From a bacterium (lineage in GTDB: Bacteria; Myxococcota_A; UBA9160; UBA4427): a stretch of DNA of 64,000 bases. Shown in pieces: positions 43,229-52,561 of the stretch (positions are counted from its first letter, which is position 1; the number at the start of each line of letters is the position of its first letter). The notes below the pieces were generated by a model. It was given only the letters and a program-made list of their open reading frames with translations. It had not been told where the DNA came from and did no database searches. The stretch covers positions 186,001-250,000 of the forward strand of contig JANSYR010000006.1 of assembly GCA_024742285.1 (NCBI GenBank), read 5' to 3'. The position numbers and the translations under genes are program-made.

Positions 43229-44434
43229 TTGAGTTCGCCCACCGCCACCCTCGCCGACTTCTCGACCGGCCAGGTCGCCGGCGTCTGCAGCGCGCCGATC
43301 GTCGCCGAAGCCCGCGCCCGTGGATTCGACGTGCGCGCCCTCGCCGAGGGCACGGGCGCCGCGATCGAGCGCTTCGAAGACCGGCGCGGCCGCGTGCCCT
43401 GGACGTCCTTCGTTCCCTTCGCCGCGCGCGCGACCCGGATGCTCGGCGAAGACGTGATCCGGGACCTGGCCTCGGAGGCCGTCGTCGATTCGGTTCCCTC
43501 GGCCATCCGTCGGATCCTCCCCCGACTCGCCGACTCCCGACCGCTCTTCCATCTCGCGCCCCGATGGTGGGGTCCCTGGGTCTTCCAGGGAACCCACGGC
43601 GTGTGCGAGACCCTTCCCGACGGGCGCCTGCGCGAGATCGTGAAGATCCATCCCGAGCACGAGGCCTGTCCCGAGTTCTTCTCGGGGCTGACGGGAACGC
43701 TCCGCGCGATTCCGCGTCTCACCGGACAGACGGATGCCCTCGTCGAGGTCCACCACGACGGACGCGAAGGCGAGTTCCTGATCACGCCACCGCCGCGACG
43801 CCGCTTCCGCGACCGCTGGCGCACGCGGCCCGTGGAGCGCGCCTCCGGCGTCGGAGCGACTCTCCGCGCGCGCTCGGCCCTCGACGAGATCGAGGAGATC
43901 GGATTCGCGCGGGAGGCGCTGCTCACCGAACGACGCAGCCTCCATCTCGTCTCCGCCGAGCTGGACCGCGAGCAACGCGACAAGTCCACGCTCCAGAACC
44001 TGGCCGACCTCCTCCTCGGGGATTCCGATTCGACCAAGTCGCTCCTCGAAGGCCTCGTGTCCCTCTTGCTCGAGCGGCACGAGATCGCCGGGGCCTCGCT
44101 CACCCTCCGGTCCGCCGAAGGGGAAGAAGAAGGAAGTGCGCGCGGCGGACGACGCAGCGGATCGCCGGAACGCACCGTCGCGCTTCGGGTCGGCGAGCGC
44201 GAGATCGGCCAGATCGCGCTGTGGGCCGTGCTCGAGGGCGACGACCTCGAGAGCATCGCCCCCCTCGAAGCGTGGATCGCCTTCGCGCTGGAGTTCGGAC
44301 GGGCGCGTGCGCTGAACGCGCAGCTCCGGCGCCTGCTCGAAGAGAACACGGCCGACTGGCAGGACATGGAATCGCGGCTCGAACGCCTCGTCGCCCACCT
44401 CGACCTGCCGGCCTCGGACGATTCGGCCGACTGA
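43229..44434 (+). CDS. Unknown regulator-like protein (AraC-type sensing domain, coiled coil, GAF-like end)
   Basis: A 401-residue cytoplasmic protein starting at TTG 43229, fixed by GGAGGAG 6 bases upstream. Residues 15-190 resemble the ligand-sensing domain at the N-terminus of some AraC regulators and sensor kinases (an LxxGT motif, then RVPWTSFVPFAARATRMLGED). Residues 225-265 are a likely coiled coil (LTERRSLHLVSAELDREQ). Residues 280-380 look GAF-like, ending in another helix. No DNA-binding or kinase domain is visible, so it may be a sensor or adaptor. It lies 146 bases before the oxoamine synthase gene on the same strand. Confidence 0.7.
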   Translation: MSSPTATLADFSTGQVAGVCSAPIVAEARARGFDVRALAEGTGAAIERFEDRRGRVPWTSFVPFAARATRMLGEDVIRDLASEAVVDSVPSAIRRILPRLADSRPLFHLAPRWWGPWVFQGTHGVCETLPDGRLREIVKIHPEHEACPEFFSGLTGTLRAIPRLTGQTDALVEVHHDGREGEFLITPPPRRRFRDRWRTRPVERASGVGATLRARSALDEIEEIGFAREALLTERRSLHLVSAELDREQRDKSTLQNLADLLLGDSDSTKSLLEGLVSLLLERHEIAGASLTLRSAEGEEEGSARGGRRSGSPERTVALRVGEREIGQIALWAVLEGDDLESIAPLEAWIAFALEFGRARALNAQLRRLLEENTADWQDMESRLERLVAHLDLPASDDSAD

Positions 44435-44580
44435 TCTCCGAGCGGCAAGGGGGCAGCAGGCTCGGTGCGCCTTCGCTGGACCGTGCGCGGGATCACAGAC
44501 GGAGACGTCCACGGCGACGACGAGGGGAAGCACCCTCGCGCACGTTTCGCTCGTCGGGACGCGCGCCATGACGGTCCGCC

Positions 44581-45855
44581 ATGCCCAGGTTCTCCGACAT
44601 CCTCGATGCCTGCGATCGCGTGGGCGCACTCGCCCGCGAGCGCCGCCTCGGTCTGCTCGACGCGGAAGACGAACGCCTCGACGGGCGAACGCTCCAGATC
44701 GACGGACGAACGCTGCGCAACTTTTCCTCGTGCAGCTATCTGGGCCTCGAGCTCGACGAGCGGCTGATCGAAGGCGCGATCGACGCGACCCGGCGCTACG
44801 GCACGCAGTTCTCGATGTCCCGGGCCTTCGTCTCCGCTCCGCCCTATGCGGCCCTCGAAGAAGCGCTCGAGGCCAACACCGATCGCCCCACGCTCGTTCT
44901 GCCGACCACCTCCCTCGCCACCGCTGCAGCGCTGCCCTCGCTCCTCGACGAGCGCGATGCGCTCTTGCTGGATCAGCAGGTGCACATGTCCGTGCAGAGC
45001 GTGCTCCCGACCCTCGCCGCAACCGGGGTCCACGTCGAGACCGTCCCCCACGGAGCGCTCGACCGGGTCGAGAGCCGTACGCGCAAACTCTCCGCGACCC
45101 ACCGACGCGTATGGCTCGCCCTCGACGGACTCTTCAGCATGTACGGGGACGCGGCGCCCTTCGATGCGCTCGAGTGCCTGCTCGCTGCGTACCCGGCGCT
45201 CCACCTCTACGTCGACGACGCCCACGGAACGAGCTGGGCCGGGCGACACGGACGCGGGCTCGCCCTCGAACGGCTCGGTGAACACGACCGGGTCGTCGTC
45301 GCGCTCTCGCTCAACAAGTCCTTCGCCGCGGGCGGCGGCGCGCTCTGCTTCCCGAACGAAGAGATGAAGCGGCGGGTCCGGCACGTGTCGGGGCCCACCA
45401 ACTTCGGTGGCCCGATGCAGCCCCCGATGCTCGGCGCCGCCCTCGCCTCGGCGCGCGTGCACGGCGGGGCGGACCTGCCCCGGCTCCAGGCGGAGCTTCG
45501 GGAGCGGGTCGAGACGCTGAACGCCCTCGCCCGGGCCGCGGGCCTTCCGCTGCTCCATGGAGACGAGGTCGCGCCGATCCGCTTCGTCGGTGTGGGCCCC
45601 CAGGACGCGTCGATCGAGATGGCCGAGGCGCTGGTCCGGCGCGGCTTCATGGCCGGCTGCGCGCTCTTCCCGGCCGTGCCGCCGGACCGGACCGGTCTCC
45701 GCTTCACCGTCACGCGCCATCATACGCGGGAGGATCTCGAGGACCTCGTCGACGCGATCGCCGACGCGCTGCCCGAGGTCCTCGCCGATCACGATCTGGA
45801 CCTCGACGACGTGGCACGTCGCTTCGGTCTCAAGCCGACGCCCCCCGGCGCCTGA
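44581..45855 (+). CDS. Alpha-oxoamine synthase family PLP enzyme (CqsA/LqsA- or AONS-like)
   Basis: A 424-residue fold-type I PLP enzyme. Features: FSSCSYLGLE near the start, GTQFSMSRAF in place of the usual GSGGSR, VDDAHGTSW (PLP-binding Asp and His), and SLNKSFAAGGG with Lys246 forming the Schiff base. The family condenses an amino acid with an acyl-CoA (KBL, BioF, serine palmitoyltransferase, HemA) and includes CqsA/LqsA that make alpha-hydroxyketone signals. No biotin genes are near, so BioF is unlikely. The neighbouring regulator-like gene and facing sensor kinase favour a signalling or lipid role. No clear ribosome site precedes ATG 44581. Confidence 0.85.
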   Translation: MPRFSDILDACDRVGALARERRLGLLDAEDERLDGRTLQIDGRTLRNFSSCSYLGLELDERLIEGAIDATRRYGTQFSMSRAFVSAPPYAALEEALEANTDRPTLVLPTTSLATAAALPSLLDERDALLLDQQVHMSVQSVLPTLAATGVHVETVPHGALDRVESRTRKLSATHRRVWLALDGLFSMYGDAAPFDALECLLAAYPALHLYVDDAHGTSWAGRHGRGLALERLGEHDRVVVALSLNKSFAAGGGALCFPNEEMKRRVRHVSGPTNFGGPMQPPMLGAALASARVHGGADLPRLQAELRERVETLNALARAAGLPLLHGDEVAPIRFVGVGPQDASIEMAEALVRRGFMAGCALFPAVPPDRTGLRFTVTRHHTREDLEDLVDAIADALPEVLADHDLDLDDVARRFGLKPTPPGA

Positions 45856-45891
45856 CGAGACGAAGGGAGCGCGCGCGGAGCCCGTCCTCCG

Positions 45892-48447
45892 TCAGCCCTC
45901 TTTCGGCAAGGTCTCGCCGAGTGCTCGGTCGAGCGCTTTCCGAAGCGCACGGATCCGGTAGGGCTTGTTCAGCCGCACGACCTCGGGTGCGTCTACCCGG
46001 GTCCCCGAGACCCGTTCGGCGTCTCCCATGTAGCCGGAGGTGAGGACCGCGGGCAGACCGGGGGCCCTTTCTCGCAACGCCTCGATCAGCGCCTCCCCGC
46101 TCATCCCCGGCATCCGCAGATCGGAGACGACCGCGTCGAGAGGCGCGACCCGATCGAAGAGCGCGAGCGCCTCGTGCGCATCGCCGGCCGCGTACACCTC
46201 GAACCCGAAACGCCGGAGCGCCTGCTCGGCCACTTCCCGGATCGAGGCCTCGTCGTCGACCAGGAGCACGCGGCCTCGCTCGGGCCCGGACGAAGACGCA
46301 CGCCGTGCGTCCCCGGCCTCGCTCGGCGGCGCGTGTCCCCCGACGGCGAGCGCTCCGGAATCGGACAGGACGGCCTCTACGGCGTGGCGCTCCGGCTCCT
46401 CGGGCGCGTGGGCTTCGCGCTCGAGGGCCGGCAGGTAGACGCGGAAGCGCGCACCGCCCGCTTCGGAGCGGCCGACGTGGATCGCGCCTCCGTGGTTCCC
46501 GACGATGCCCGAGGCGCTCGCGAGGCCGAGCCCGGTCCCTTCGTTCGCCGGCTTCGTGGAGAAGAAGGGCTCGAAGATCCGCGGCCGGATCGCTTCCGGG
46601 ATCCCCGGCCCGGAATCCTCGACCTCGAAGACGACGAAGCGCCCGGGGTTCGCGATCGCAGGCCCCTCCTCCCGGTCCATCTCGCCGGGCCCGACCTGCG
46701 TCGTCGTCACCCGTAGATGAATCGTCCCGCCTTCCGGCATCGCGTCCCGTGCGTTCACGCAGAGGTTCACGAAGACCTGGTGGAGCTGCGTCGCATCGGC
46801 GCGCAGCATCGGAAGCGCGTCCGGCGCCTCGATCTCGAAGTCGAGGGTCTTCGGGAAGGTCGCGGTCACGATCCGATCGAGCTCGTCGAGGAGCTCGAAG
46901 GGATCCACGTCGTCACGCGTGCCCTCGGCGCCCCGCGCGAAGCCGAGCAGGTGACGGATCATGTCGACCGCCCGCTCCGCGCTCTTCTCGACCGTCGCGA
47001 CGAGCGGATCGTTCGCGCCCAGGCGCTCGTAGAGCGCGTCGACCGAAAGAAGGACCGGGGACAGCGTGTTGTTCAGGTCGTGCGCGATTCCGCCGGCGAG
47101 ACTGCCGAGCGCTTCGACCCGCTGCTTCTGGTGAAGGCGGCGCTCCGCCTCCTTGCGATCCGAGATGTCGCGGGACACGGCGACGGCGCACTCCACGTCG
47201 CCCACGCGATAGGGCGAGACGTGGATCTCGACCGGATAGGGCTGACCGGCGGCGTCGAGGTGCTCGGTCTCGAAGGTGAACTCTCCCTCGTCGAGGACGC
47301 GCCGGACGAGCCCGGCGACGATCTCGGGCGTCCCCGTCTGATCGAAGTCGGAGGCGAGGCGCCCGACCAGCTCTCGACGTCGGCACCCGAAGCTCTGACA
47401 CGCCCGGTCGTTCGCGTCGACGATTCGACCGTCGAGGCCGACGAGCATGATCGAATCCGGCGTGGCCTCGAGCAATCGGCGCTTCTCCTGCTCGGCCTCC
47501 GTCAACGCGCGGCGGTCGGCGACCATGCCCTGCACGACGATCTGCAGCGCGAGCAGGATCGTGACGTAGGACAGGGCGATGGGCATCGCGGCATGGATCG
47601 AATCCCGCGCGAAGGGCCCCATTCCCTGCGTCGTCGCGACGATCGCGACCAGCGCACCCACCAGGACCGCGCTCGCGCTCGTGAAACGCGGCTCCCGCAC
47701 GCTGACCACCGCGAGCACGAGCAGCGTCGCGAAGACGAAGGACAGGATGCCCTCGCCGTAGAAGGCCAGCGCACTCGCCAGACCCACGCCGCCCACAGAG
47801 AGGGCGTAGAGCGCGAGCCCCTGCGGTGTGCGGAGCGCGCGGGCCGTCGAAGGTCGATACGAGAGCAACAGGGACCCGACGAGCACCGCACCGAGTGCGT
47901 AGCCCGCCCACCAGACGACGATCGCCTCCCCGAGACGCGGCCACTCCATCAGGCCGCCGAGGATGCGCGAGGTCGGACCGAAGATCGCCGGCACGACCAT
48001 GCTCCCGACGATGATCGCCACCACCCGCATGGAACCGAAGACGCCGTCATAGGGGCGCGGGGGGAGCCGCCTCGACATGAGATGGACGGCGAGGAGCGGG
48101 CCGGAGACGTTGCCGATCGTGATGACCACCGCCGAGACGAGCGGCGAGCCGATCTGGAGGTTCAACGCCATCGAGGCGACCGCGATCGCCGGCCAGGTGC
48201 CGCGACCGAAGCGCGCCAGCATGAAGATCGCGATTCCGGGCGGCGGCCAGAGGAGCGTGATCTCCGACTCCGGCTGGTGGGTCTGCAGGGCCAGCCAGCC
48301 GCTCGCGAAGTAGGCGACCGAGCACAGCGTCACGGACAAGGCGCGACCCGACGGGCGGATCCAGAGCACCTCGGCATCGGGATCCGACCGCGCGGGCTCG
48401 TGCGCGATCGCCGAACCGAGGCTTCCTTTGGCGGAAGGAGACGACAC
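45892..48447 (-). CDS. Hybrid sensor histidine kinase: MASE1-PAS-HisKA-HATPase-receiver
   Basis: An 851-residue hybrid kinase. Residues 35-330 are a MASE1-type membrane sensor of about eight helices (FASGWLALQTHQPESEITLLWPPPG). Residues 345-445 are a PAS domain (ATPDSIMLVGLDGRIVDAN). Phosphoacceptor His456 is in GGIAHDLNN; the ATPase has VNLCVNARDAM, DSGPGIPE and GTGLGLA. A C-terminal receiver has DDE and phosphoacceptor Asp776 in SDLRMPG. The start is uncertain: GTG 48447 is the best in frame, without a good ribosome site. It is convergent with the oxoamine synthase (36 bases apart) and divergent from the alcohol dehydrogenase. Confidence 0.9.
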   Translation of the reverse strand: MSSPSAKGSLGSAIAHEPARSDPDAEVLWIRPSGRALSVTLCSVAYFASGWLALQTHQPESEITLLWPPPGIAIFMLARFGRGTWPAIAVASMALNLQIGSPLVSAVVITIGNVSGPLLAVHLMSRRLPPRPYDGVFGSMRVVAIIVGSMVVPAIFGPTSRILGGLMEWPRLGEAIVVWWAGYALGAVLVGSLLLSYRPSTARALRTPQGLALYALSVGGVGLASALAFYGEGILSFVFATLLVLAVVSVREPRFTSASAVLVGALVAIVATTQGMGPFARDSIHAAMPIALSYVTILLALQIVVQGMVADRRALTEAEQEKRRLLEATPDSIMLVGLDGRIVDANDRACQSFGCRRRELVGRLASDFDQTGTPEIVAGLVRRVLDEGEFTFETEHLDAAGQPYPVEIHVSPYRVGDVECAVAVSRDISDRKEAERRLHQKQRVEALGSLAGGIAHDLNNTLSPVLLSVDALYERLGANDPLVATVEKSAERAVDMIRHLLGFARGAEGTRDDVDPFELLDELDRIVTATFPKTLDFEIEAPDALPMLRADATQLHQVFVNLCVNARDAMPEGGTIHLRVTTTQVGPGEMDREEGPAIANPGRFVVFEVEDSGPGIPEAIRPRIFEPFFSTKPANEGTGLGLASASGIVGNHGGAIHVGRSEAGGARFRVYLPALEREAHAPEEPERHAVEAVLSDSGALAVGGHAPPSEAGDARRASSSGPERGRVLLVDDEASIREVAEQALRRFGFEVYAAGDAHEALALFDRVAPLDAVVSDLRMPGMSGEALIEALRERAPGLPAVLTSGYMGDAERVSGTRVDAPEVVRLNKPYRIRALRKALDRALGETLPKEG

Positions 48448-48516
48448 GACGCGAGGATACCGCCGCGCCGACGCCCACACACGAGGGCGAGACCACTTCG
48501 ACCCGCCCCGGACGAA

Positions 48517-48536
48517 CCGACACTCGATCGTGTCGG
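48517..48536. promoter_or_regulatory. Operator-like inverted repeat upstream of kinase and ADH genes
   Basis: CCGACAC (48517-48523) and GTGTCGG (48530-48536) are perfect 7-bp arms around a 6-base spacer. It lies in the 266-bp divergent region between the sensor kinase (start 48447) and the alcohol dehydrogenase (start 48714). The 7-6-7 geometry equals that at 25761-25780, though the arm sequence differs. No regulator gene adjoins. Confidence 0.4.
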
Positions 48537-48713
48537 CCCCGCTCCGGGTCGCCGGGGCCTCGGCGTCCCCGCGACCCGGGCCTCGAATGGACGGCGGATT
48601 TCCCCACTCGGACCCGCCGCGTGGCGGTCGACCACCGGGCTGCCATAATCGGGAGTCCCGTCCGAACGCGATCGGACGGGGCCTGCCACTCGACGTCACC
48701 CACGGAGTCCCCG

Positions 48714-49748
48714 ATGAAAGCCGCCCTCCTGAACGCTGGAACCCTCGAGATCCAGGACATGCCGCTCCCCGAGCCCGGCCCCGACCAGGCCCGGATCCGT
48801 ATCTCCTCCGCCGGGGTCTGCCATTCGGATCTCCACATCGTACGCGGAGACTGGGCCGGCGTGCCGGACACGAGCCCCGTCGGCCACGAAGCGATCGGCG
48901 TCGTGACGGCCCTCGGCGAGAACGCGGACCCGTCGATCCAGGTCGGCGACCGGGTGATCCTCGGTCTCGGTGGAACCGGCGGCGGCTACTGGTGCGGCGC
49001 CTGCGAGTTCTGCATGAGCGGCGAGCCGCGCCACTGCGCGCAGACCCAGGGCGTGATGGGCACCTTCGCCGAGGAGTTCTGCACCTTCGCCAAGGGACTC
49101 GTGAAGCTGCCCGACAGCGTCGGCGACGAAGAAGCCCCCCTCGCCTGCGGCGGCCTGACCGCGTACGGCGCCGTCAAGAAGCTCTTCAAGCACGGCGTCC
49201 AGCCGGGCAGCCCCGTCGCGATCGTCGGCGCCGCCGGCGGCCTCGGCCACTACGCGGTCCAGATCGCCAAGGCCTTCGGCTACACGGTCGTGGGGGTCGA
49301 TGTCGGCGAGGAGCGGCTCAAGTTCGTCGAGTCCCTGGGCGCCGACTACGCGGTCTCGCCGGAAGATGCGCCGGGGCTCGTCGCGAGCGAGTTCAAGGAC
49401 GGCGGTGTCCACGCGAGCATCGCCTTCACCGCCAAGCTCGTCGGGTTCAAGCTCGGCCTCCAGCTGCTGCGACGCAGCGGGCTCTTCGTGGCGGTCGGCC
49501 TGCCGGCGACCGCCGAGGGCAACCTCGAGCTCAACCCCTTCGAGTTCTTCTTCAAGGACCCGACCCTGATCTACTCGGCAGTGGGCAATGTGCAGGACAT
49601 GCGCGAGCTGGTCGATCTCGCCGGCGCGGGCAAGGTCAAGAGCCACATCGGCCGGACCGGCCCGCTCTCGGAGCTGCCCGCGGTCTTCGACGAGCTCGAG
49701 GCGGGGAAGTACGTCGGCCGCGCCGTGATCACCGACCTCGGTCGCTAG
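48714..49748 (+). CDS. Zinc-dependent alcohol dehydrogenase (MDR family)
   Basis: A 344-residue zinc MDR enzyme oxidising an alcohol with NAD. Catalytic zinc ligands are the Cys of GVCHSDLH and the His of GHEAIG; four Cys of the structural zinc are in WCGACEFCMSGEPRHC. The Rossmann motif is VGAAGGLGHYAVQIAK. GGAG is 7 bases before ATG 48714. It is followed by an acyl-CoA synthetase gene after 25 bases and may form an alcohol-to-acid route with aldehyde dehydrogenases. Confidence 0.93.
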   Translation: MKAALLNAGTLEIQDMPLPEPGPDQARIRISSAGVCHSDLHIVRGDWAGVPDTSPVGHEAIGVVTALGENADPSIQVGDRVILGLGGTGGGYWCGACEFCMSGEPRHCAQTQGVMGTFAEEFCTFAKGLVKLPDSVGDEEAPLACGGLTAYGAVKKLFKHGVQPGSPVAIVGAAGGLGHYAVQIAKAFGYTVVGVDVGEERLKFVESLGADYAVSPEDAPGLVASEFKDGGVHASIAFTAKLVGFKLGLQLLRRSGLFVAVGLPATAEGNLELNPFEFFFKDPTLIYSAVGNVQDMRELVDLAGAGKVKSHIGRTGPLSELPAVFDELEAGKYVGRAVITDLGR

Positions 49749-49773
49749 AACGAAGCGACGCGAGGACGATTCG

Positions 49774-51315
49774 ATGCTCGAAGCCCCGACTTTCTGGTCC
49801 CTCCTCGAGAAGCGCGCGCAGGCGACGCCGGACGCCCTGGTCATGGTCGACGAGAGCGACCGGGAAGTGACCTTCGCGTCGCTGCGCGATCAGGCAGAGC
49901 GGATCGCCGCAGGCCTGCAGGCCACGGGGGTCGGCCCCGGCGACGCGGTCTCCTGGGTCCTGCCGAGCCGGATCGACACGATCCTGCTCGTCTGCGCCCT
50001 CGCCCGGCTCTCCGTCGTCCAGAACCCGTGCCTGCCGATCTATCGCGAGCGCGAGCTCTCCTTCGTGACGAAGCAGACCGGGGCGAAGCTCCTCGTGCAC
50101 CCGGGCGAGTTCCGCGGCGTCGACTACCGCGCCCTCGCCGCGCTGCTCCAGGCGGACCAACCCGAGCTCGCGATCCTCGATCTGTCGGACGGACTCCCGG
50201 ACGGCGACCCTGCCACGCTCCCCGCCCCGCCCGCGGAGACGACGCCGCAGGACGCTCCGGTCCGGTGGATCTTCTACACGTCGGGCACGACGTCGGACCC
50301 GAAGGGCGCCCGACACACGGACGCGACGCTCCACGCCAAATCCCTGGGCATGGCGCATGTGCTCGACCTGAAGGACGACGACCGGATCGCCCTCGTCTTC
50401 CCGATGGCGCACATCGGCGGGATCGGCTGGCTCTACAGCACGCTGATGTCCGGCGCGGCGATGATCATGATCGAGATCTTCGCGCCGGAAGAGACGATCC
50501 CGATCCTCGCGCGCCACGGCGTGACCCAGGCGACCGCGGGCACCGTCTTCCACCAGGCCTATCTCGAGCACCAACGCCGAGATCCGACCAAACCGCTTTT
50601 CCCACGCATCCGGACCTTCCCGGGTGGCGCCGCGCCCAAGCCGCCCCAGCTCCACTACGACCTCGTCGAGGAGATGGGAGGCGTGGGGATCGTCTCGGGC
50701 TACGGGCTCACGGAGTGCCCGATCATCGCGATGAACACGACGCGATGTCCCGCCGAGAAGCTCGCCCACACCGAGGGGCGAGTGAACCCGCCCGAAGCGA
50801 CGATGCGGATCGTGACCCTGGCCGGCGAAGAAGCCGGCCCCGGCGTCGAGGGCGAGATCCGCGCCTTCGGCCCCCAGCTCTTCAAGGGCTACGTCGACGA
50901 ATCCCTCAACGAAGCCGCCTTCGACGAGAAGGGCTTCTTCCGGACGGGCGATCTCGGCTATCTCGACGACGACGGCTACGTCGTGATCACCGGACGCCTC
51001 AAGGACGTGATCATCCGCAAGGGCGAGAACATCAGCGCCCAGGAGATCGAGGACCTGCTCTACCAGCACCCGAAGATCGCCGATGTCGCGGTCATCGGCC
51101 TACCGGACCCGGCGAGCGGCGAGCGGGTGTGTGCCGTCGTGCAGTGCGCCCCGGGCGAGACCCTCGAGTTCGACGAGATGGTCTCGTTCCTGCTCGAACG
51201 CGAGCTCATGAAACAGAAACTCCCCGAACAGCTCGAGCTGATCGGGGAGATCCCGCGAAATCCGGCGGGCAAGATCCTGAAGAAGGACCTGCGCGCACTA
51301 TACGGAGAGCGCTGA
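49774..51315 (+). CDS. Acyl-CoA synthetase (AMP-binding)
   Basis: A 513-residue ANL ligase. Motifs: FYTSGTTSDPKGA (P-loop, with Asp-Pro variation), GGAAPKPPQL, SGYGLTECP, FRTGDLGYLDDDGY, and the catalytic Lys in PRNPAGKILKKDLR. It belongs to the cyclohexanecarboxylate-/long-chain-CoA ligase group by general pattern; the substrate is unknown. It follows the alcohol dehydrogenase by 25 bases, so the two likely share a transcript. Its last codons form the first copy of a 21-bp tandem repeat. Confidence 0.92.
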   Translation: MLEAPTFWSLLEKRAQATPDALVMVDESDREVTFASLRDQAERIAAGLQATGVGPGDAVSWVLPSRIDTILLVCALARLSVVQNPCLPIYRERELSFVTKQTGAKLLVHPGEFRGVDYRALAALLQADQPELAILDLSDGLPDGDPATLPAPPAETTPQDAPVRWIFYTSGTTSDPKGARHTDATLHAKSLGMAHVLDLKDDDRIALVFPMAHIGGIGWLYSTLMSGAAMIMIEIFAPEETIPILARHGVTQATAGTVFHQAYLEHQRRDPTKPLFPRIRTFPGGAAPKPPQLHYDLVEEMGGVGIVSGYGLTECPIIAMNTTRCPAEKLAHTEGRVNPPEATMRIVTLAGEEAGPGVEGEIRAFGPQLFKGYVDESLNEAAFDEKGFFRTGDLGYLDDDGYVVITGRLKDVIIRKGENISAQEIEDLLYQHPKIADVAVIGLPDPASGERVCAVVQCAPGETLEFDEMVSFLLERELMKQKLPEQLELIGEIPRNPAGKILKKDLRALYGER

Positions 51316-51382
51316 AGGCTCCACGGAGAGCGCTGAAGGCTCCATGGAGACCGCTGAGCGCTCCACGGAGAGCGCTGAACCC
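51299..51382. repeat. 21-bp tandem repeat over the ACS stop codon (four units)
   Basis: Units of 21 bases begin at 51299, 51320, 51341 and 51362. Each has the frame CGGAGAGCGCTGA or a close variant. The TGA in the first unit is the stop of the acyl-CoA synthetase gene. Units 1, 2 and 4 are nearly identical over 15 bases; unit 3 has several changes. The array fills the space to the convergent SDR gene. Confidence 0.85.
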
Positions 51383-51384
51383 GC

Positions 51385-52287
51385 CTACTTCCGGCCCCAG
51401 GGGTTCATCTGCTCGGGGGCGTCCTTGAAGCCCGCCTCCATCGCCTTCGCCGCTTCCTCGTTCGTCCAGACGCCGTCGTCCGCCGACGCTTCGAGCTCCA
51501 TCTGCATGTCGAAGTTCGAGTGGAGGCCGATCTTGCCGTTGCCCGAGCTGACGACCCGACGGTTCAGCCAGCTCGACGCCTCGCTCGCCATGTAGACGAT
51601 CGCGGGCACGCAGTTCTCGGGCGAGAGCTGCTTGTTCTCCTTCGAATAGTTGAAGGAGCCCTGCGCACCGAGGCCCTCGGTCATGCGCGTCGTCGCGACC
51701 GGCGCGATCAGGTTCGAGGTCACGCCGTAGCCCCGGAGCGCGTTCGCGCAGGAGAAGGTGAGCCCCACGATCCCGGCCTTGGCGGCCGCGTAGTTCGGCT
51801 GGGAGGGCGCCCCGAAGAGGCCCGAGCCCGAGATGAAGTTGATCAGGCGGAACTCGCCGCCGCGGTTCTCTCGCCAGTGGACCGAGGCGTGGCGCGTCGT
51901 GTTGAACGTGCCCTTCAGGTGGACGTCGATGACCGAGTCCCACTGCTGCTCGGTCATCTTGAAGATCATGCCGTCGCGCACGATGCCCGCGACGTTGATC
52001 AGGATGTCGAGCCGCCCGAGCTCCTCGACCGTCCGCTGGATCATCGCCTCGACGCCGTCGAAGTCGGTCACGTTCGTTCCGTCGTGGATCGCGGTCCCGC
52101 CGTTCGCCACGATCCGATCCGCGACCTCCTTGGCCGGGCCGGGATCGGTCCCGCCGCCCTCGAGATCGACCCCCAGGTCGTTCACCACCACGCCGGCGCC
52201 TTCGGCGGCCAGGCCCTCGGCGACCGCCGCGCCGATGCCTCGGCCAGCGCCCGTCACCAATGCGACGCGATCATTCAGGACTCCCAT
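51385..52287 (-). CDS. SDR dehydrogenase, multifunctional beta-oxidation (MFE-2) type
   Basis: A 300-residue SDR like the N-terminal (3R)-hydroxyacyl-CoA dehydrogenase of peroxisomal MFE-2/17beta-HSD4. TGAGRGIG at 12-19, VNDLGVDLEGGG (typical insert after strand 2), and catalytic Ser153, Tyr166 and Lys170 (YAAAK) are complete. The C-terminal extension after residue 250 (NEEAAKAMEAGF) also matches MFE-2-like bacterial proteins. It would oxidise a 3-hydroxyacyl-CoA with NAD. It is convergent with the acyl-CoA synthetase through the 21-bp repeat. Confidence 0.9.
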   Translation of the reverse strand: MGVLNDRVALVTGAGRGIGAAVAEGLAAEGAGVVVNDLGVDLEGGGTDPGPAKEVADRIVANGGTAIHDGTNVTDFDGVEAMIQRTVEELGRLDILINVAGIVRDGMIFKMTEQQWDSVIDVHLKGTFNTTRHASVHWRENRGGEFRLINFISGSGLFGAPSQPNYAAAKAGIVGLTFSCANALRGYGVTSNLIAPVATTRMTEGLGAQGSFNYSKENKQLSPENCVPAIVYMASEASSWLNRRVVSSGNGKIGLHSNFDMQMELEASADDGVWTNEEAAKAMEAGFKDAPEQMNPWGRK

Positions 52288-52561
52288 GGATCTTCTCCTC
52301 GATTTCTCTTCTGTGGACAGGGATTGGGCCGGGATCTCGCGGCGCCGGTCCCGGGTCGTGGGCCCGGGGCGATGGCGGACCGCGCAAGACGACGCCGGGC
52401 GATTCTTCGCCGGAGCGCGGAAGGGGGTAGCACAGGAGCGGTGAGGCCGAGAGGACCCGACCCGGGGCCGCCGAAGCCCCCCTTCCGCGGTTCACCGGGG
52501 TCCGGCAGACTCCGCGGGGCGCGTTCTTCCGCACGCCCCGTCCGCGCGCCGAGAGGTCCCC

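Noticed and set aside
51299-51382. CRISPR array
   Set aside because: Units are directly adjacent 21-mers without spacers, no cas gene is present, and the first unit is coding sequence.
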